Made by a program: the position numbers and the translations under genes. From Siderastrea siderea (Eukaryota > Cnidaria > Anthozoa > Scleractinia > Rhizangiidae), in NCBI GenBank assembly GCA_964030785.1, contig OZ034969.1, positions 34,190,601-34,254,600 of the forward strand: a stretch of 64,000 nucleotides of DNA. Reading direction: 5' to 3'. This document shows, one piece after another, positions 18,312 to 30,099 of the stretch. Within the stretch, counting starts at the first letter, position 1. Each line of letters starts with the position of its first letter. Under the pieces are notes generated by a model, which saw only the letters and a list, made by a program, of their open reading frames with translations, was not told the DNA's origin and made no database searches.

Positions 18312-18392
18312 TTGCGGTGTCGGTGTTTCGTCAACTTTTTTTGCGGTGATGCGGTGTTCGTTATTTTTTTCTGCGGTGTTGCGGTGTTGGCA
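18312..18392. repeat. GCGGTGTTGCGGTG minisatellite, block 2
   Basis: Further GCGGTG-type units, matching 16598-16760. The two blocks flank the MITE at 17378-17752. Confidence 0.55.
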
Positions 18393-18689
18393 GTCCCCCA
18401 ATGTCCCCCTCGTAGAGCATCGACGAGGCTCAGAAGTGTGTGGTTCAGTATTTAATATTTGTAAGTAATCAATTAATCTACTCCAGGGATTGCCGGTGAA
18501 GGAAGATAACGTTTCTTTCGAGATGTACCTCGCGTTGCTTAAATAGCTCACCACCTTCACTTTAACACATCAGCAATTGCAGTACCAAAGCACTTCTTTA
18601 ACTATACGGGTGTTTGTTGTAACAACAGGCTGTCGCTTACAACTGAAATCTTGTAGTGCGACGACCAGATCTAATGGGCCCAGCATCGA

Positions 18690-20299
18690 GGCTAGGTGGC
18701 TGATCGTTGGTATGGTACCGGTTCAGTTACATCTACGTCGTCATCAGAACTCCCACCGACGTCGTCATCACTGCTTTCTGTGCATCCTTCGTTTCGTGAC
18801 CCGTTTGCTAACTTCGTTAGCCGCTGTTCGGTGGAAGGTGACAAAATAAATCTTGCACCATCTCAATTAGGAGGATTCTGCCGATCTTCGTTGCCAAATT
18901 CGTAGACAAGAGGATCTAATCTTGTGATTGCTGTAACCACTTCATGGTGAGGTTTTCTTCAACAAATCGGATGTTATCCTTTTGGAGTTCTTCGATTAAC
19001 CCTATTCAGACCGGGCTTTTTTCGACCTTCTGGGACCCGGGGGGGGGCTTCAGAAGCCCCCCCCCCCATGTAACTTTAAACCTGCTTACGCTATGGCCAC
19101 CAAGTTTGCACAGGATAGTGTACGGGCTAATTCTAACCAGCACAGATACTGTGATGTCACTGTGACGTAATATCACGTCATTATGACATCATTTGTTTCT
19201 CAATGTCTCACTTAGAAGCTCTAAAGCAATAAATGTACTGAATGCTCTGCCTGAAGGAGTAAAAATACTTTTCTGGGGTATAAAGGGCATCAATAATATA
19301 TTTTCTGAATGTATATTTTTGGAACACATGTAATTTTGCAGATAAAGTTCATATTAGAGATGAAATGGTCATTTTGGTGTCTGCCATCTTGGATCCGCCA
19401 TCTTGGATCTGCCGTCTTGAATTTCTTTAAATTCATCTGCTTCATTTAATAAACATGAAAATGAAACCAGTTGATTGTAAAAAGTTTATTTAATTAGTTA
19501 ACAATGTCATACACTTGAAATTTATGGCGAATAGTGAATTTTTAGTGAGAAATCACCTTTTCTACCAGTTAAGTCCGCCATCTTGGATTTTCACGTTTTT
19601 AATTTCACGTTTTCCTCAAATTAGCACTAAGTTCCTTTTTTTTAGTGAGCGGCTATTCCTAAATGATAAACTGTTGCTACAATTAATGTAAAAAAATACG
19701 AAATTCGATTAGAAAACGTTGAAATAGCAGCGATTAAAGCGAGAATCGTGAATTTTTAAAAACATGGCTGTAACAAAGCGGTTGCCATGGCAACGTCAAG
19801 TTTGTTGGACAAAAGACACCCACGCCAAAATGTTCCCAGTTACATTTCAGGAAAAGTCACAAAATTTAGGGCTACTAGCATACACGGTTACGAAATTACA
19901 CAACTTCAAAGTTGAGGCGGGCCTCAAAAGCCCCCCCCCCCCCCCCGGTCTGAATAGGGTTAAAACAGCGAGGAGAAAAAAAATCCAAGTAGCGTTTGCA
20001 CTGTGTGTTTCAACGCCAGAACTGATTCTGTTTTCTCCGTTTGCTCTTCGAGACACTGAAATTCTTCTAAGCTGTTAATTGATGTAGGCTGCCGACCGTT
20101 TCTTCGCATCATGTTTAGGGCTAGAGGTAGTGTTGCAGCATTCTCCGTTTGTTTTCCCTCTTGCTCTTTGTAGACAAACCCCACGGCTAAATTCCTGAGC
20201 AAACATTCGCAAGTCTTCGGCCTCCGAACGTAGTTTGTCCCTATCCTGGTATGTTTGGGTACCCCTTTCACGTTGGACGTTCACCTGCTCCTGTGACAA
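18690..20299 (-). pseudogene. Coiled-coil protein gene remnant split by a TTAA element
   Basis: On the minus strand, 20299-19975 gives charged, heptad-rich sequence: QDRDKLRSEAEDLRMFAQEF and, after a frame change, INSLEEFQCLEEQTEKTESV. Beyond the TTAA element at 19000-19959 the reading resumes as LIEELQKDNIRFVEENLTMK. Further on (about 18960-18690) an acidic stretch reads ITRLDPLVYEFGNEDRQNPP and SSDDDVGGSSDDDVDVTEP, with a stop between them. Joining the flanks across the excised element gives the continuous frame AVLIEELQKD. Frameshifts and stops point to a decayed gene, but some breaks could be introns. Function unknown. Confidence 0.3.
19000..19959. mobile_element. TTAA-flanked DNA transposon, copy 2 (piggyBac-like)
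   Basis: Target duplications TTAA lie at 18996-18999 and 19960-19963. The termini are CCCTATTCAGACCGGG and its complement CCCGGTCTGAATAGGG, at least 15 bp of inverted repeat followed by poly-G/C tracts. The interior shares GCGGTTGCCATGGCAACGTC-type sequence with the copies at 13572 and 34692. No transposase frame. Confidence 0.75.
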
Positions 20300-20846
20300 C
20301 TATTATAATTTCAAATACACACTTACCGGCAATCACGATGCTTCGGCATTGCATAGTATATGTAAACATCCGACTCTCTGAAGCATGTTCCCGAAACGTA
20401 GTGAGCTAAGAAGATCGCTGGACGCTCGGTCAAATTTAACACAGTAGAATCACAGTAGCTTTTACTATTTAATAGTCAGTAATAGGCCTACAAGCATTGT
20501 TCTCTGACATGATATGGGTAAATCATGGTGTTCTGTATCTTGCGCGGGAAAAACGATCGTTTAGCAGTTGTCAAAAATGTAAATTGACTTACACTTGCCT
20601 ATGTTATGCCACAACAGTTTTTTGCTCTACCAAACTGCTACTTTTGTTTCTTTAAATCCGTTGAAACAACGAAAATGTTTTATATTTCTTAATTAAATGA
20701 TAATGGCCGCTTGAATAACAATTTACGTCAGTAGGAAAGCTTAAACCAACTGAAACTAAATTAACTTTAAAATTAACTTTAAAGCAGCAAACAAACACAC
20801 AGGAACAAATCTCATAGTGTAGTTTGTTCTTCAAATTTTACCACCC
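20300..20846. other. Non-coding stretch
   Basis: AT-rich sequence between the coiled-coil remnant and the sulfotransferase remnant. Nothing recognised. Confidence 0.35.
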
Positions 20847-22055
20847 TTATCGAGAAAAAGGGAATGGTATCTCCTCAGTCTGCAGCTTCTCGCTGGCATT
20901 GCGTTGAAGACTCTCAGAGCCATTAATAGACTTGTACCCCATCATGTACATCAATGACCAACACTCTTCTTCAATCTCCGTCACAAGTGAGGTGTCCATG
21001 TTAAATCTCCAGTGCTCGATTTTTTGGACATCTTTCTTGGATATGTGGAATTCGGGTTTGGGGTTCTTAACGTCAGGACGTTTTCCTTGAAGAATCCAAT
21101 GTTTGATGGAATAATCCATGCCGAGACTCGTGAAATTGTACATGCGGACCACTGTTCTAAACGAGTCGCCAGGAGTGTCTGCGTAACGAACAAGGATGTA
21201 GCGTCCTTTAAGCCAATTTTGCCCTTCTGCGTTTACATAGTTAAAATTCTCCTCGGATAAGGAGCATAATCGGCGTGTATAGCGCATGCATGATAAATTC
21301 TTTCCCTTCACGGGGCGTGTTTTGCAGGGTAATTAATCTTCTGTCAGCTGCCCTCCTCAAGAAAAACTTACGACGAATTACAGACTACAGAACAGCCCGA
21401 GGATCCCTAACCAGGTGAATTATCAAACATTCGAACTTAGTTGGTTCAGTGCTACAAACACGCTGAAGCTCACTTATTCCAATTTCATCTGGAAGTCGGT
21501 ATTGCATAATCTTGACAACTGTTATTCTTCGTTAGTTGCATACTTCTCTTATTGATCCCTGGGTCAAATTTGTGTTTCCGTTTCCCCATGCGATTATATT
21601 GTTTTTTAACTCATTTCTTTACCGCCGCGGAAGAAGGTCTTCGATTGTTATTCTTCTTTTAAATTTGCAACCGAAGAAATCCCAAAGCAGATTGGAAAAG
21701 TCAATCCTATAGGCGTCCACTGTTTTTTTATCTAAGAAAGTCCTCTTGCTCGGGCTATTCCTGTCTTTGTTAGTTTCTTCCCTGACAGCCCACTGAGTGG
21801 CTTAAAATGATAGAACACTTCGGGATGCAAGCTGAATAAATTACCGATAAACGACGAGACAGAACCCTGGTGAGTCATAATGATCACATTCAACCTTGGT
21901 TTGTTGTCGCTAATGTTTACTTCACTCAAGTTTAACTCGGCCTTCTTTATCTTGATGGTCCGGTTCACGTTCCAAGGGGCCTTCAATAAGATATGGAAAC
22001 CTTGGGGGACGACAATCAGAAAGATCCAGAAAAAAATCGCGAATTCCAGTAGCAT
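20847..22055 (-). pseudogene. Golgi carbohydrate sulfotransferase-like gene, decayed
   Basis: Reading on the minus strand, ATG at 22055 starts a type II membrane anchor (LLEFAIFFWIFLIVVPQGF), then a PAPS 5'-phosphosulfate-binding region reading IIMTHQGSVSSFIGNLF followed by HPEVFYHFKPL. Further on come VDAYRIDFSNLLWDFFGCKF and a 3'-phosphate-binding block HLVRDPRAVL, then W-x-K-G-R-Y-I-L-V-R-Y-A-D and a normal C-terminus ending at 20847. This is the domain order of carbohydrate sulfotransferases (CHST family), which transfer sulfate from PAPS to glycans. The frame changes at least twice and a TAG (21385-21387) sits right after RDPRAVL, so I call it a pseudogene unless the assembly is wrong. 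Confidence 0.65.
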
Positions 22056-24095
22056 CTCATCCTATGCCTCTGTGAAAGAAGATTCAACACACATGTTAGG
22101 AATTCAGTTACGTCGAAAATGGAAATGTAGCATCGTGTATTTTAATTTGCTAAAGCATTAAGACGACTTTGGCAGTACCATACCACCCCTCGTGAGCTGG
22201 CATAACAAACACAATCTCCAGCAAGTCCGAAATGCGGTTTTGATAATCTTGATCATGCAATTCAGTAGCGTTGTCCATTGCCTCAATTTAATTTCTTTTG
22301 TCTTTGAAAAAGATACTCTCGAGCATACTCGTGATGAGATTCAAAAGGAACCGCAAGAAACGGTAGCCTTTGTGGGCGCGCAAAGCATCATGGTTACCCC
22401 ACTTTTTACGGCCACAGTGTTTCAATAGGAGCAACTCCGTAATGAGTAGAAAGCCTGTGATTTACTTTACAAGATGCATATATTATGGGCTGCGGCCCTG
22501 CTGGGGACCTGTGACGTCTTCCAAGATGGCCGCCATCTTGGATGAAAATTATCAAAAAACGGCTATTTTTATGCCTAGTCATGTCGAATATGACAAAATT
22601 AAACACTGTTGCTTTTTTGTCAACATTTTATCCTTTTTTCTGTTAATTAAAAGGCTAAAAACACGCATTGATACCCCACTACTTATGACGTCATATATCG
22701 TAACCATAGCAACGGATGCTCATCTAACTTGTATCAAAATGTGTCTAAGGAATATCGGTACAGTTACTGAAAACGGCAGGTGCAGACGTAAAATCGGCTT
22801 GGAAAATTCAAGAAAAACCTTATTAGGGAAGAAGGGGTGGCAACTCCCCATCCTCCCTGTATGTCTGAGGGTTAGTATGTTTTGGGGCTTGAATGTAGTT
22901 CCCTTGAAACACTTTTGACTTTTTCTTAACTAATAAAAAAGAATATCATATGTTTATGCTGTAACAACTAGCTATGTTGTAAGTACTTGGAATACATGCA
23001 GATTTAAATTGTTATCTTTCTTCTTTGCAATCAGCGCTGGTCGTTATTCTAAATTTTTGCAGCTGTGTGTGAGTGGAGGAAGTTGACTGCCTTGATGGGA
23101 AAAAAAATGAAAAAAAAACATGGAAAGCTTAGTAAATGACATGATTTCTCCTATAGAAAACTGCACAACTGCAAACTTCGTGTTCAATTTAATCTCTCAC
23201 ACCATCGGTTCTCGAAGTTATTTAAGCGTTATTCCAAGGCATTCCGACCTAGCCGGTTCCAGCAATTCTCCACAAGTCCAGCAAGTCGTTCTGACACCCT
23301 TTTGAGACAGTCAAGGGATCAGTCGAAACAGCGCCTACGTTAAAACAATCGATAAACAAATTCAGTGTGAATAATTGGCTATCGTGAGAGCGTGTACGTC
23401 CTCTTTATAAATGATAACATCTCTTTGTTTGCAAGGATATAACTACGACATCGCGTCTTACCGACTGCATAAAGGCGATATAGCGATGATCATTTAATCG
23501 TTGCCATAAAAAGTACGCAAGTAGAAAACAGTCTGCATTTAAGTGAAGACTCGTTCATTTGGCTTGTTTTTTGTTTTTTTTGTGGGGGGGGGGGGGGGGG
23601 GGTTGTTTTGTTTTTTGTTTTTTGGCTTTTTCGTAGTCGAACTTCCAGCATCAAGAAAAGCGGTTGCTTGCAAATTAAAGCGGAAAAAGGGGCGCGCTTT
23701 TCGGTTTAATTTATTTGTTTGTCTGAGTCATTACGCGTATATAAACTTCTCTATAATTATCAGACTATTCCGCAAGTCACGCTACGTGCTAATTTCCTCA
23801 AACTCATTCCTCCTTTTACTCTCACCGGAACGTATATATAGCATGTCAAGATTACAAAGTAAAGCGTTTTTTTTTCCTACTTCTGTTATTAGTAACATAA
23901 AAAAAGAAATTGAAATTGCAGAAAAAATCTACATTCCTTCAGGAGAACAGATAGAAGAGAATAGACATCAATAATGTGCATTAATTTAACGTATCAGCAA
24001 ATTGATCGGTGAAGTCAGTTCCTAAATTAACACTGGGGCTGTTTCAGGAGTTAAGATAGTGGGGAGCGGCGGAAAATGCATAATTCTTCTTTTGA
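22056..24095. other. Non-coding stretch with poly-G tract
   Basis: No supported gene. A patch near 22510-22545 repeats GATGGCCGCCATCTTGG-type palindromes typical of degraded MITEs. A G run of ~17 lies at 23585-23602. A frame at 23543-23974 starts within the homopolymer and is low-complexity. Confidence 0.35.
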
Positions 24096-24285
24096 TTAGA
24101 AAGAGAAATCAAAAATCATTTTAGTATGAAAATTCCCAAGAAATAAGCGCTTTTATTATTCAACTGCATTCAGTAGAGTACAAATAACACCCAAAACGAG
24201 TACAAATATCCCACGGTATTTGTACTCCAGAAGACCGGTTTGACAGGTTTTCTACAAATGCCACGTCAGGCTTTAGGCTTACAAG

Positions 24286-24689
24286 GTGAACGATGAAAGA
24301 ATGGCCGAAACGCTCGTTTTTCCGGAAGAAAACAATGAATGCTTACCAAATTTTGAGGTTTTTAACGAAAACGAGGTCCTAGAGACAAGTAATCACCTAG
24401 ACGACAGTGAAATTTCTTTATTTATTGAAGAAAATCGAAACGTATTAAAATACAACAGAAAATACAAAAACTGACCTCAAGTCCGTTAAAGAAACAAGGG
24501 CCATTGAAGAAATTCCCGCCGAGGAACTTAACAACCTTTTATGTCATTTGTTTTTCAAAGTCAGGAAACGGAACCCATCATTTCTCAGGAGCTGTCTTCA
24601 ACAAATGCACAATTGTTGTCGGTCAGAAATCTCCACCGCTATCTCTTCCAAAACGACCCGTGGTTAGTGATTCGGACGAAGATGACTGA
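24286..24689 (+). pseudogene. Internally deleted Crypton recombinase ORF remnant
   Basis: Starts with the acidic leader MAETLVFPEENNECL, continues as SVKETRAIEEIPAEELNN in a shifted frame, then jumps to the C-terminal tail SGAVFNKCTIVVGQK and ends SDSDEDD-stop at 24689. Intact relatives are several hundred residues long with a tyrosine-recombinase core between these parts. Here fewer than 20 codons separate them. Confidence 0.5.
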
Positions 24690-25069
24690 GCTTGAAGTGC
24701 TGTTTAACTTTGTTTGACTTGACTTTCGAGTTCTGTTTGTTCTGTCGAGTTCTTTCTTTTCGTAGTTTTACTCGGTGACCAAGAACATTGTTGTTTATCT
24801 AACTGTAAACCCCAAAATAATTCAGTTTTGCCTTGTTCCATCTTTGTTTTCCTTGCAAGTTTGAAATAAAATCCCGACGCTTCGCTCGATTGACACAGGT
24901 TTGACAAGTTTTCGTTTTTGACCAATCAACAACAACCTCACGTCAAGCGCGCGAAACCTGACTCCGCTGGCGCGCACACTCGCTGCTCAGAAGTCACGTT
25001 AGTTTGTCACGCAACTCAGGCAGTTTATAAACCACTTTTCTATTTTGTAGCTAAGTTGAATAATAAATC

Positions 25070-25209
25070 CCTTATTAGACGGTTTAGTGTGTAGTATCGT
25101 GGGATATTTTTACTCGTCTCTTGTATTTTGACTCGCCCTACGGGCTCGCCAAAATACGGCGGGACTCGTAAAAATATCCCACGATACTACACACTAAACC
25201 GTCTAATAA
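25070..25209. repeat. Perfect 43-bp-arm palindrome at the element's right end
   Basis: Arms begin CTTATTAGACGGTTTAGTG and end with the exact complement. A second, imperfect inner stem surrounds GCCCTACGGGC. The same structure lies at 47716-47857, with A-to-G-type differences that are compensated on both arms. Confidence 0.8.
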
Positions 25210-25807
25210 GATATATGTATTTTTTTAGGCCACGGTTGGATAACTGCTACAGAATAATACCTGAATAATACCTCCCCAGGTAATAAGAAGATGGCTGGAA
25301 TGAAACATTGTTCGAGGTTTCCATCCACCACGAGGAAATTCGACAATAGTTTAGGCAGTCGCTCGCTATTTTGCTTTTTTAAGTACAAATCAGTCGATCA
25401 CTCGCTTACTACGCTTCAATTGTTACAGCAACGTCACTGGAACTAATTCCACTTGATGACTACTGTAGAATAGATCGTATAGTTACGTGAAGTGCAACAG
25501 GTTATTGTGCAAACTAAGCGAATTCAAGTTACTAGGCCTGTATATATACTGCTCTCGAAAGTGAGCGCCTATGGATGTTTTCTAACTGACACCTGCACTC
25601 TACTATTCTTGACAAATAAAGGGCTACTCAGGACTAAGTAGAATTTCCGGTTAACAATTTTGAATTCGTTGAGAAACTTCTGCACTTAACACCCATGTAT
25701 GGCTGGAATTAAGAAGCTCTTGAGTGACTCAGATGACATGCTTCAACCTGTTCCTTCTCTGCAAGCCGCGAAGCACGCACTTTTAGAAAAAAGCTTTGCA
25801 TTTGCTT

Positions 25808-26215
25808 GTTCGATTAGGAAAAGGAATCAAAAATCGTTTTAGTATGAACATTTTCGAAAATCAAGCGCTTGTATTTTTTTCACTGATTGCGGTTGGACAA
25901 CTGCGATTGAATAATTAATACACCCCAGGAATAAATGGCCGGAAATGAAACAGTGAAACCAGGGTTTCCTTTGAGGGCAACAACTATACCTACGATGCTT
26001 GTTTGAAATCATCCACCACGAAGAAATTCGACAATAGTTTGGGCTTTCACTCGCTAAACTTAAGTTTGCTTTTTGGTACATATCAATCGATCAAACTTTT
26101 ACTGCGCTCCAACTGTTACAGCGACGTCTCTGCAACTAATTTCACTTGATGACTACTGTAGAATAGATCGTATTAAAGTACGTGATGTGCAACAGGTTAT
26201 TGCGCAAAACAAAAA
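25808..26215. repeat. Tandem duplicate unit b (empty site)
   Basis: Uninterrupted counterpart of unit a. GCGCTTGTATTTTTTT spans the position that in unit a is split by the Crypton-derived insert. Confidence 0.6.
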
Positions 26216-26980
26216 AAATACAGAGAATAAAAAGAAAAATGTAAAAAGAGTTCAAAGTTTTCTACAGTAGTTTGAACTTTGTGCGGCTTTCTTTGATGAA
26301 TGATGCGAACCTCAAGGTCAGAAACTATTTATAATTAATTGCAGTAAAAGATCTTACCTGGTATAGGATGTAGAGTGCTTTCCTTTTTACGCATTTTGTT
26401 ATTTAAGTATGTTTACTGAAGGGTTTAACGATTTCTTTACTAGTGTAGTTGGTTTGGCCAAAATAGACAACAATGTTGTCCTCTGATCTTGAATTCCCCA
26501 ACACTAGAACAAAGCCTTAAACACCATCCTGAATATCAAATTAGGGGAGTCCCCTAATTTAAGAAATTAACTGAAAACAATAAATGTCTTGATGGCTTAT
26601 GTGATCGTGTGATTATTCATACCATAACCAACCAATAGCTACAATAATAAAGCCGTTATCTAAAAATCAATATATGAATATTCATTCTGTCTCTTTCTTC
26701 AGTTTTATGAATGAGGTGTGAGGATTCATTAGGGTGTTCAGGATATCCCATCTTCCGTTAATTCTAGATCTTCGCCTCAATATCCAGTATCCCCTTCATT
26801 CAATGACTTGGTATCCCTATATTGCCAACTACAGGAAAATGGGAAATACCAGAATTAATAAATTGACGTCAGTTTTTTATGCGTTTTTTAGGCTATGCCA
26901 TGCTGATGAGTCCTAACAAGGTCGGAGAAAGGTTGACAGGTGGGCAGCCTAGATTTTTAAAAAAAGACGCATTTAGCGTT
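26216..26980. other. Non-coding stretch
   Basis: AT-rich; nothing recognised. Confidence 0.35.
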
Positions 26981-26984
26981 AACA

Positions 26985-27165
26985 CTTTAATAGTGACCAG
27001 CATCAAATTTGTTCTCAACGTATCAGTGCATTATAACACACATGCCAGGAGAATTAAGGAAACGATCACCAAGGATGAATCGTCTTGATGTTTAAACAAT
27101 TTCCCCCAATGGCTACTCAATGAACTGTATGGAGTGCTGGGACTGATAGGATTAGAGAGGTGACT
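26985..27165. mobile_element. Diverged relic of the 12060-type MITE
   Basis: Shares AGTGACCAGCATCAAATTTG, CAGTGCATTATAACACAC, GGAGAATTAAGGAA and GATGTTTAAACAA with the MITE at 12060-12536, with many substitutions. It lacks the nested SINE. Confidence 0.5.
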
Positions 27166-27589
27166 TTTGAAATTTGAAGAAGCAAGTAACTGGAACGAGA
27201 AAAGCGGAAAGAGGTTTCCATCCTACAGCGTGTGACCTTAACCTATACACATGCACAGTTGAGACCAAACATTTTGCGCACGAAATTGCACTCAACAATT
27301 TCAAATTAAAGTAGAATTAGATGCAATTTAAATGCTTACAATCAGCCAGCGTGTCCCTGCACCTTTTAAAGAAGTTAACGCGAGAAAGGTAACGCAAATA
27401 TACGATTCAGGAAAAGTTCTCTTAAGTTACAGGATCAATATAATGTCATATCAGAGATTTTGCGGTTTCAGAAAAATTCCACATTTTTAATGTCTGATAT
27501 TTTGTGCCATTCTCGTTATCCTGAAAAGTTCCTTAGCGAGGGATATGGCTCTGTTCCTCAATAATTAGAGCCTGTTAACAGGCTACATA

Positions 27590-30070
27590 ATATTATGGAT
27601 ACAAAATACTGCGGTTGTTGAATTATCGAAGGTGGCATGCTATAAGAAAAATAGAAAATACGAGTGTTTACTTAGTTTTCGGCATTCCAATACCATCAAA
27701 ACTATTCGAGACATTTAGGACGCGATGCGACGTGTTAGGTAACATGTGATTGCACATAGCCCAAAAGTACCCGAAAATAGAGTAGAATCCGGCTTCAACT
27801 GTAACCCCGATAAAGTGAACATCTAACCTCGAATGAAAAATAGGTCCTTTTATTTTTGCTCTTAATTTAACCCACAATAACTCGATGTATATCGAAAAGT
27901 TTTAAGAGAATTTTCCCTGACGGCTCGAGTTATCAGGACTCTACCTTGTAGTGAAATTATAATGAAGTGGCGGATGACTCAAAAATTAAGCAAACCCGCT
28001 GCACTACTGAATTTTTATGGCTTGTTTGTTTTCAAGATCATTTAACATGATCACATCTGCTGAAACTAAAAACACCATGATTTGAAATCTGGTGAGAAGT
28101 ACCATTGTTATGAACATTGACCCGCAAACTGCCAACGAGGGCGACTGGAAAGGACTGGACTATGTTGACGACCACACTTGTCCAAAATCATCGGTTCGGC
28201 GCCTAAGCGTCAAATACTAAATAAATAAATAAAGCTAGAGTCAACAGAAGTGATGGCGAAAAAACGAGCCGTGTTCATGAGAACGCACGCAGCAAACATC
28301 GGCCCACATGTATGCGGACATGGGACGACCTTGAACTTGCTTGGCTATAAATACGATGTGAAACTATTATGGATACACAATAGTGTGGTTGTGAAAGGGG
28401 CAGGCTATTGAAAAGTTCGAAAAACCGAGTGTATATTTGGTTTTCACAGTCCTATACCGTTAAAACGTTTGAAGCGTGACGCCACGTGTTGGTTATCATA
28501 TGGTCGTGCTAAATACACCAAAAATACCCAACAATATAGAAAAATCTTGACAACTTCTCACTAACACGAATCAAAAGTAGTCCCCTTCTATTTTTATCCT
28601 GAATTTAACACCCATCAACTCGATATCACGAAAACTTTTTCCATTGTTTTCCCGGACGGCTCGAGTTATCGGGATTCTAATGTATACCGCGGAATTGCTT
28701 TACGAAGTGACACAAGGCACAAAATTGGCAAACCTGCTAGACCACTATAAATTTTTGTCGCTTTTTCATTTTCAAGATTGTTTTTCTAGAACTTAGAAAA
28801 TTGCCTGAAATATAATAAGAAGTGTGACTTGTTATTAAAATTAATTGGGTTACACATCGCGTACCTATGATTGCGTCAGGTGCTTCATGTAGCAAAATGC
28901 GAAAAAGATTTTAAGAAGAAATAGAGAAATAAACAAAGCCAGAGACAACGGAAGTCATAGCGTAGGACCACAAATCGGTCCGCATACCTGCAGAAATGGG
29001 ATGACAGTGAACTTGCGTGGGCTTAAATAAGAGGTGGTGATCTTATGGGTGCAAAAAAGTGTAGTGGCTGAAAAAGGTATATTCTTTTTTATATAAGAAC
29101 GCGTAAAATTTGGCTGAGCCCGAGGATGTTCTTATTTTAGCCTATACATTTTCTGAAATTTTGGGGCAAATCTCAGCCTCAACGTTCTTATAAAAATGGT
29201 TCTTACAAAAAAAAAAGAGTGTAGTCTATTAAATGGCACCAATTGTTGAACTCATGGAGTAATTGTGCCAGAATGTATGATGCAGGTGGGGGGACGAATT
29301 GTTTAAAGGAACTACTCATTTTCTTTTTTTTTTTCTCATTTAGTGCCAAGTAACTGGATGGTCGAAGGTACTAACGAACACTTCGAACAAAACTGACCTT
29401 TCGTTTATCAATTCTTCTGCTGGCCGAAACACATGCTCAAGAAAGTTTACAGATTTTTGTATTGTTGGTCACCTCGCCCCAACGTCAAGCTGCAACCCAT
29501 CACCTCTCCCTGTTGATGCAAATGATTGGCATCAGTGAATCAGAAATAGTTTGCATCAGTTGAATTGGACAGATGTAGTTAATTACCTCAGTCTCGTTCT
29601 TATAATGTCGAGCAAACCAATATCTGGAAGTGACCGATACAGGACAACATAACGGCGTGTGACTTCTCATGGGGCGAAATGACCAGTAAATAATTCTAGT
29701 TAACCGAACCGAAAAGTTAGCAAACTTCCGGTTTCGTTAGGAGAACCGGGAAGTTAACAATCTTCAGGTTCTCGTGCCCCATTCCATCAACTCGTGCGAG
29801 AGTTAACGTGGTTTGTATAGTCCAATACCGTCAGAACGAAACGTCAAAAGCGTGACGCGGCGTGTTGGTTAACATGTGGTTGTGTCAGAGTTTTCCCTTA
29901 TGGTTCGAGTTATCAGGATTCCGCTGTGTACTGAAATTATTATGGAGCGACACATGGTACAAAAATTAGTCAGTCTACTGAATTTTTGTCGCTGGTCTAG
30001 TTTCAAAACTAAATTACATGGACATACATTTTTGGAACTAACAAAATCATTTGATAAAATTTTTTAAAAA
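27590..30070. repeat. Diverged ~0.75-1.4 kb spaced repeat, three copies
   Basis: Three related blocks occur at about 27595-28330, 28365-29060 and 29810-30070. Shared landmarks are TGTGGTTGT/TGCGGTTGT, CCAATACCGTCAAAAC, GCGTGACGCCACGTGTTGGT and CGGCTCGAGTTATC-GGATTC. Divergence is high and no reading frame is shared, so this looks like an old non-coding repeat or dead element. Confidence 0.5.
29070..29217. mobile_element. Small palindromic MITE
   Basis: TATATAAGAACG with a following GGCTGAG is mirrored by CTCAGCC...CGTTCTTATAAAA. About 150 bp, sitting inside the 27.6-30 kb repeat region. Confidence 0.5.
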
Positions 30071-30099
30071 GTTATCTAAAGCATAGATAGGATGATTAC

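Larger units (their letters stand above)
24153..25216 (+). mobile_element. Crypton-derived non-autonomous element, copy 1, with terminal hairpin
   Basis: About 1.06 kb, present again in reverse orientation at 47711-48785. The paralogous empty site in unit b fixes the ends near TTATTATTCAACT and TAATAAGATATAT. The ends are not inverted repeats of each other, as expected for Cryptons. Remnant coding sequence resembles the N-terminus (IEEIPAEELNNLLCH) and the extreme C-terminus (FNKCTIVVGQK...SDSDEDD) of cnidarian Crypton tyrosine recombinases. The whole catalytic core is missing between them. The right end carries a palindrome with perfect 43-bp arms (about 25070-25112 and 25167-25209). Confidence 0.62.
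24096..25520. repeat. Tandem duplicate unit a (interrupted by the Crypton-like element)
   Basis: The parts outside the insert (about 24096-24152 and 25217-25520) match unit b at about 25808-26215 in order and orientation. Shared landmarks are AAAAATCATTTTAGTATGAA, GAAATTCGACAATAGTTT, CACTTGATGACTACTGTAGA and GTGCAACAGGTTATTG. The unit has no coding sense. Unit b lacks the insert, so it serves as an empty site that defines the insert boundaries. Confidence 0.65.
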
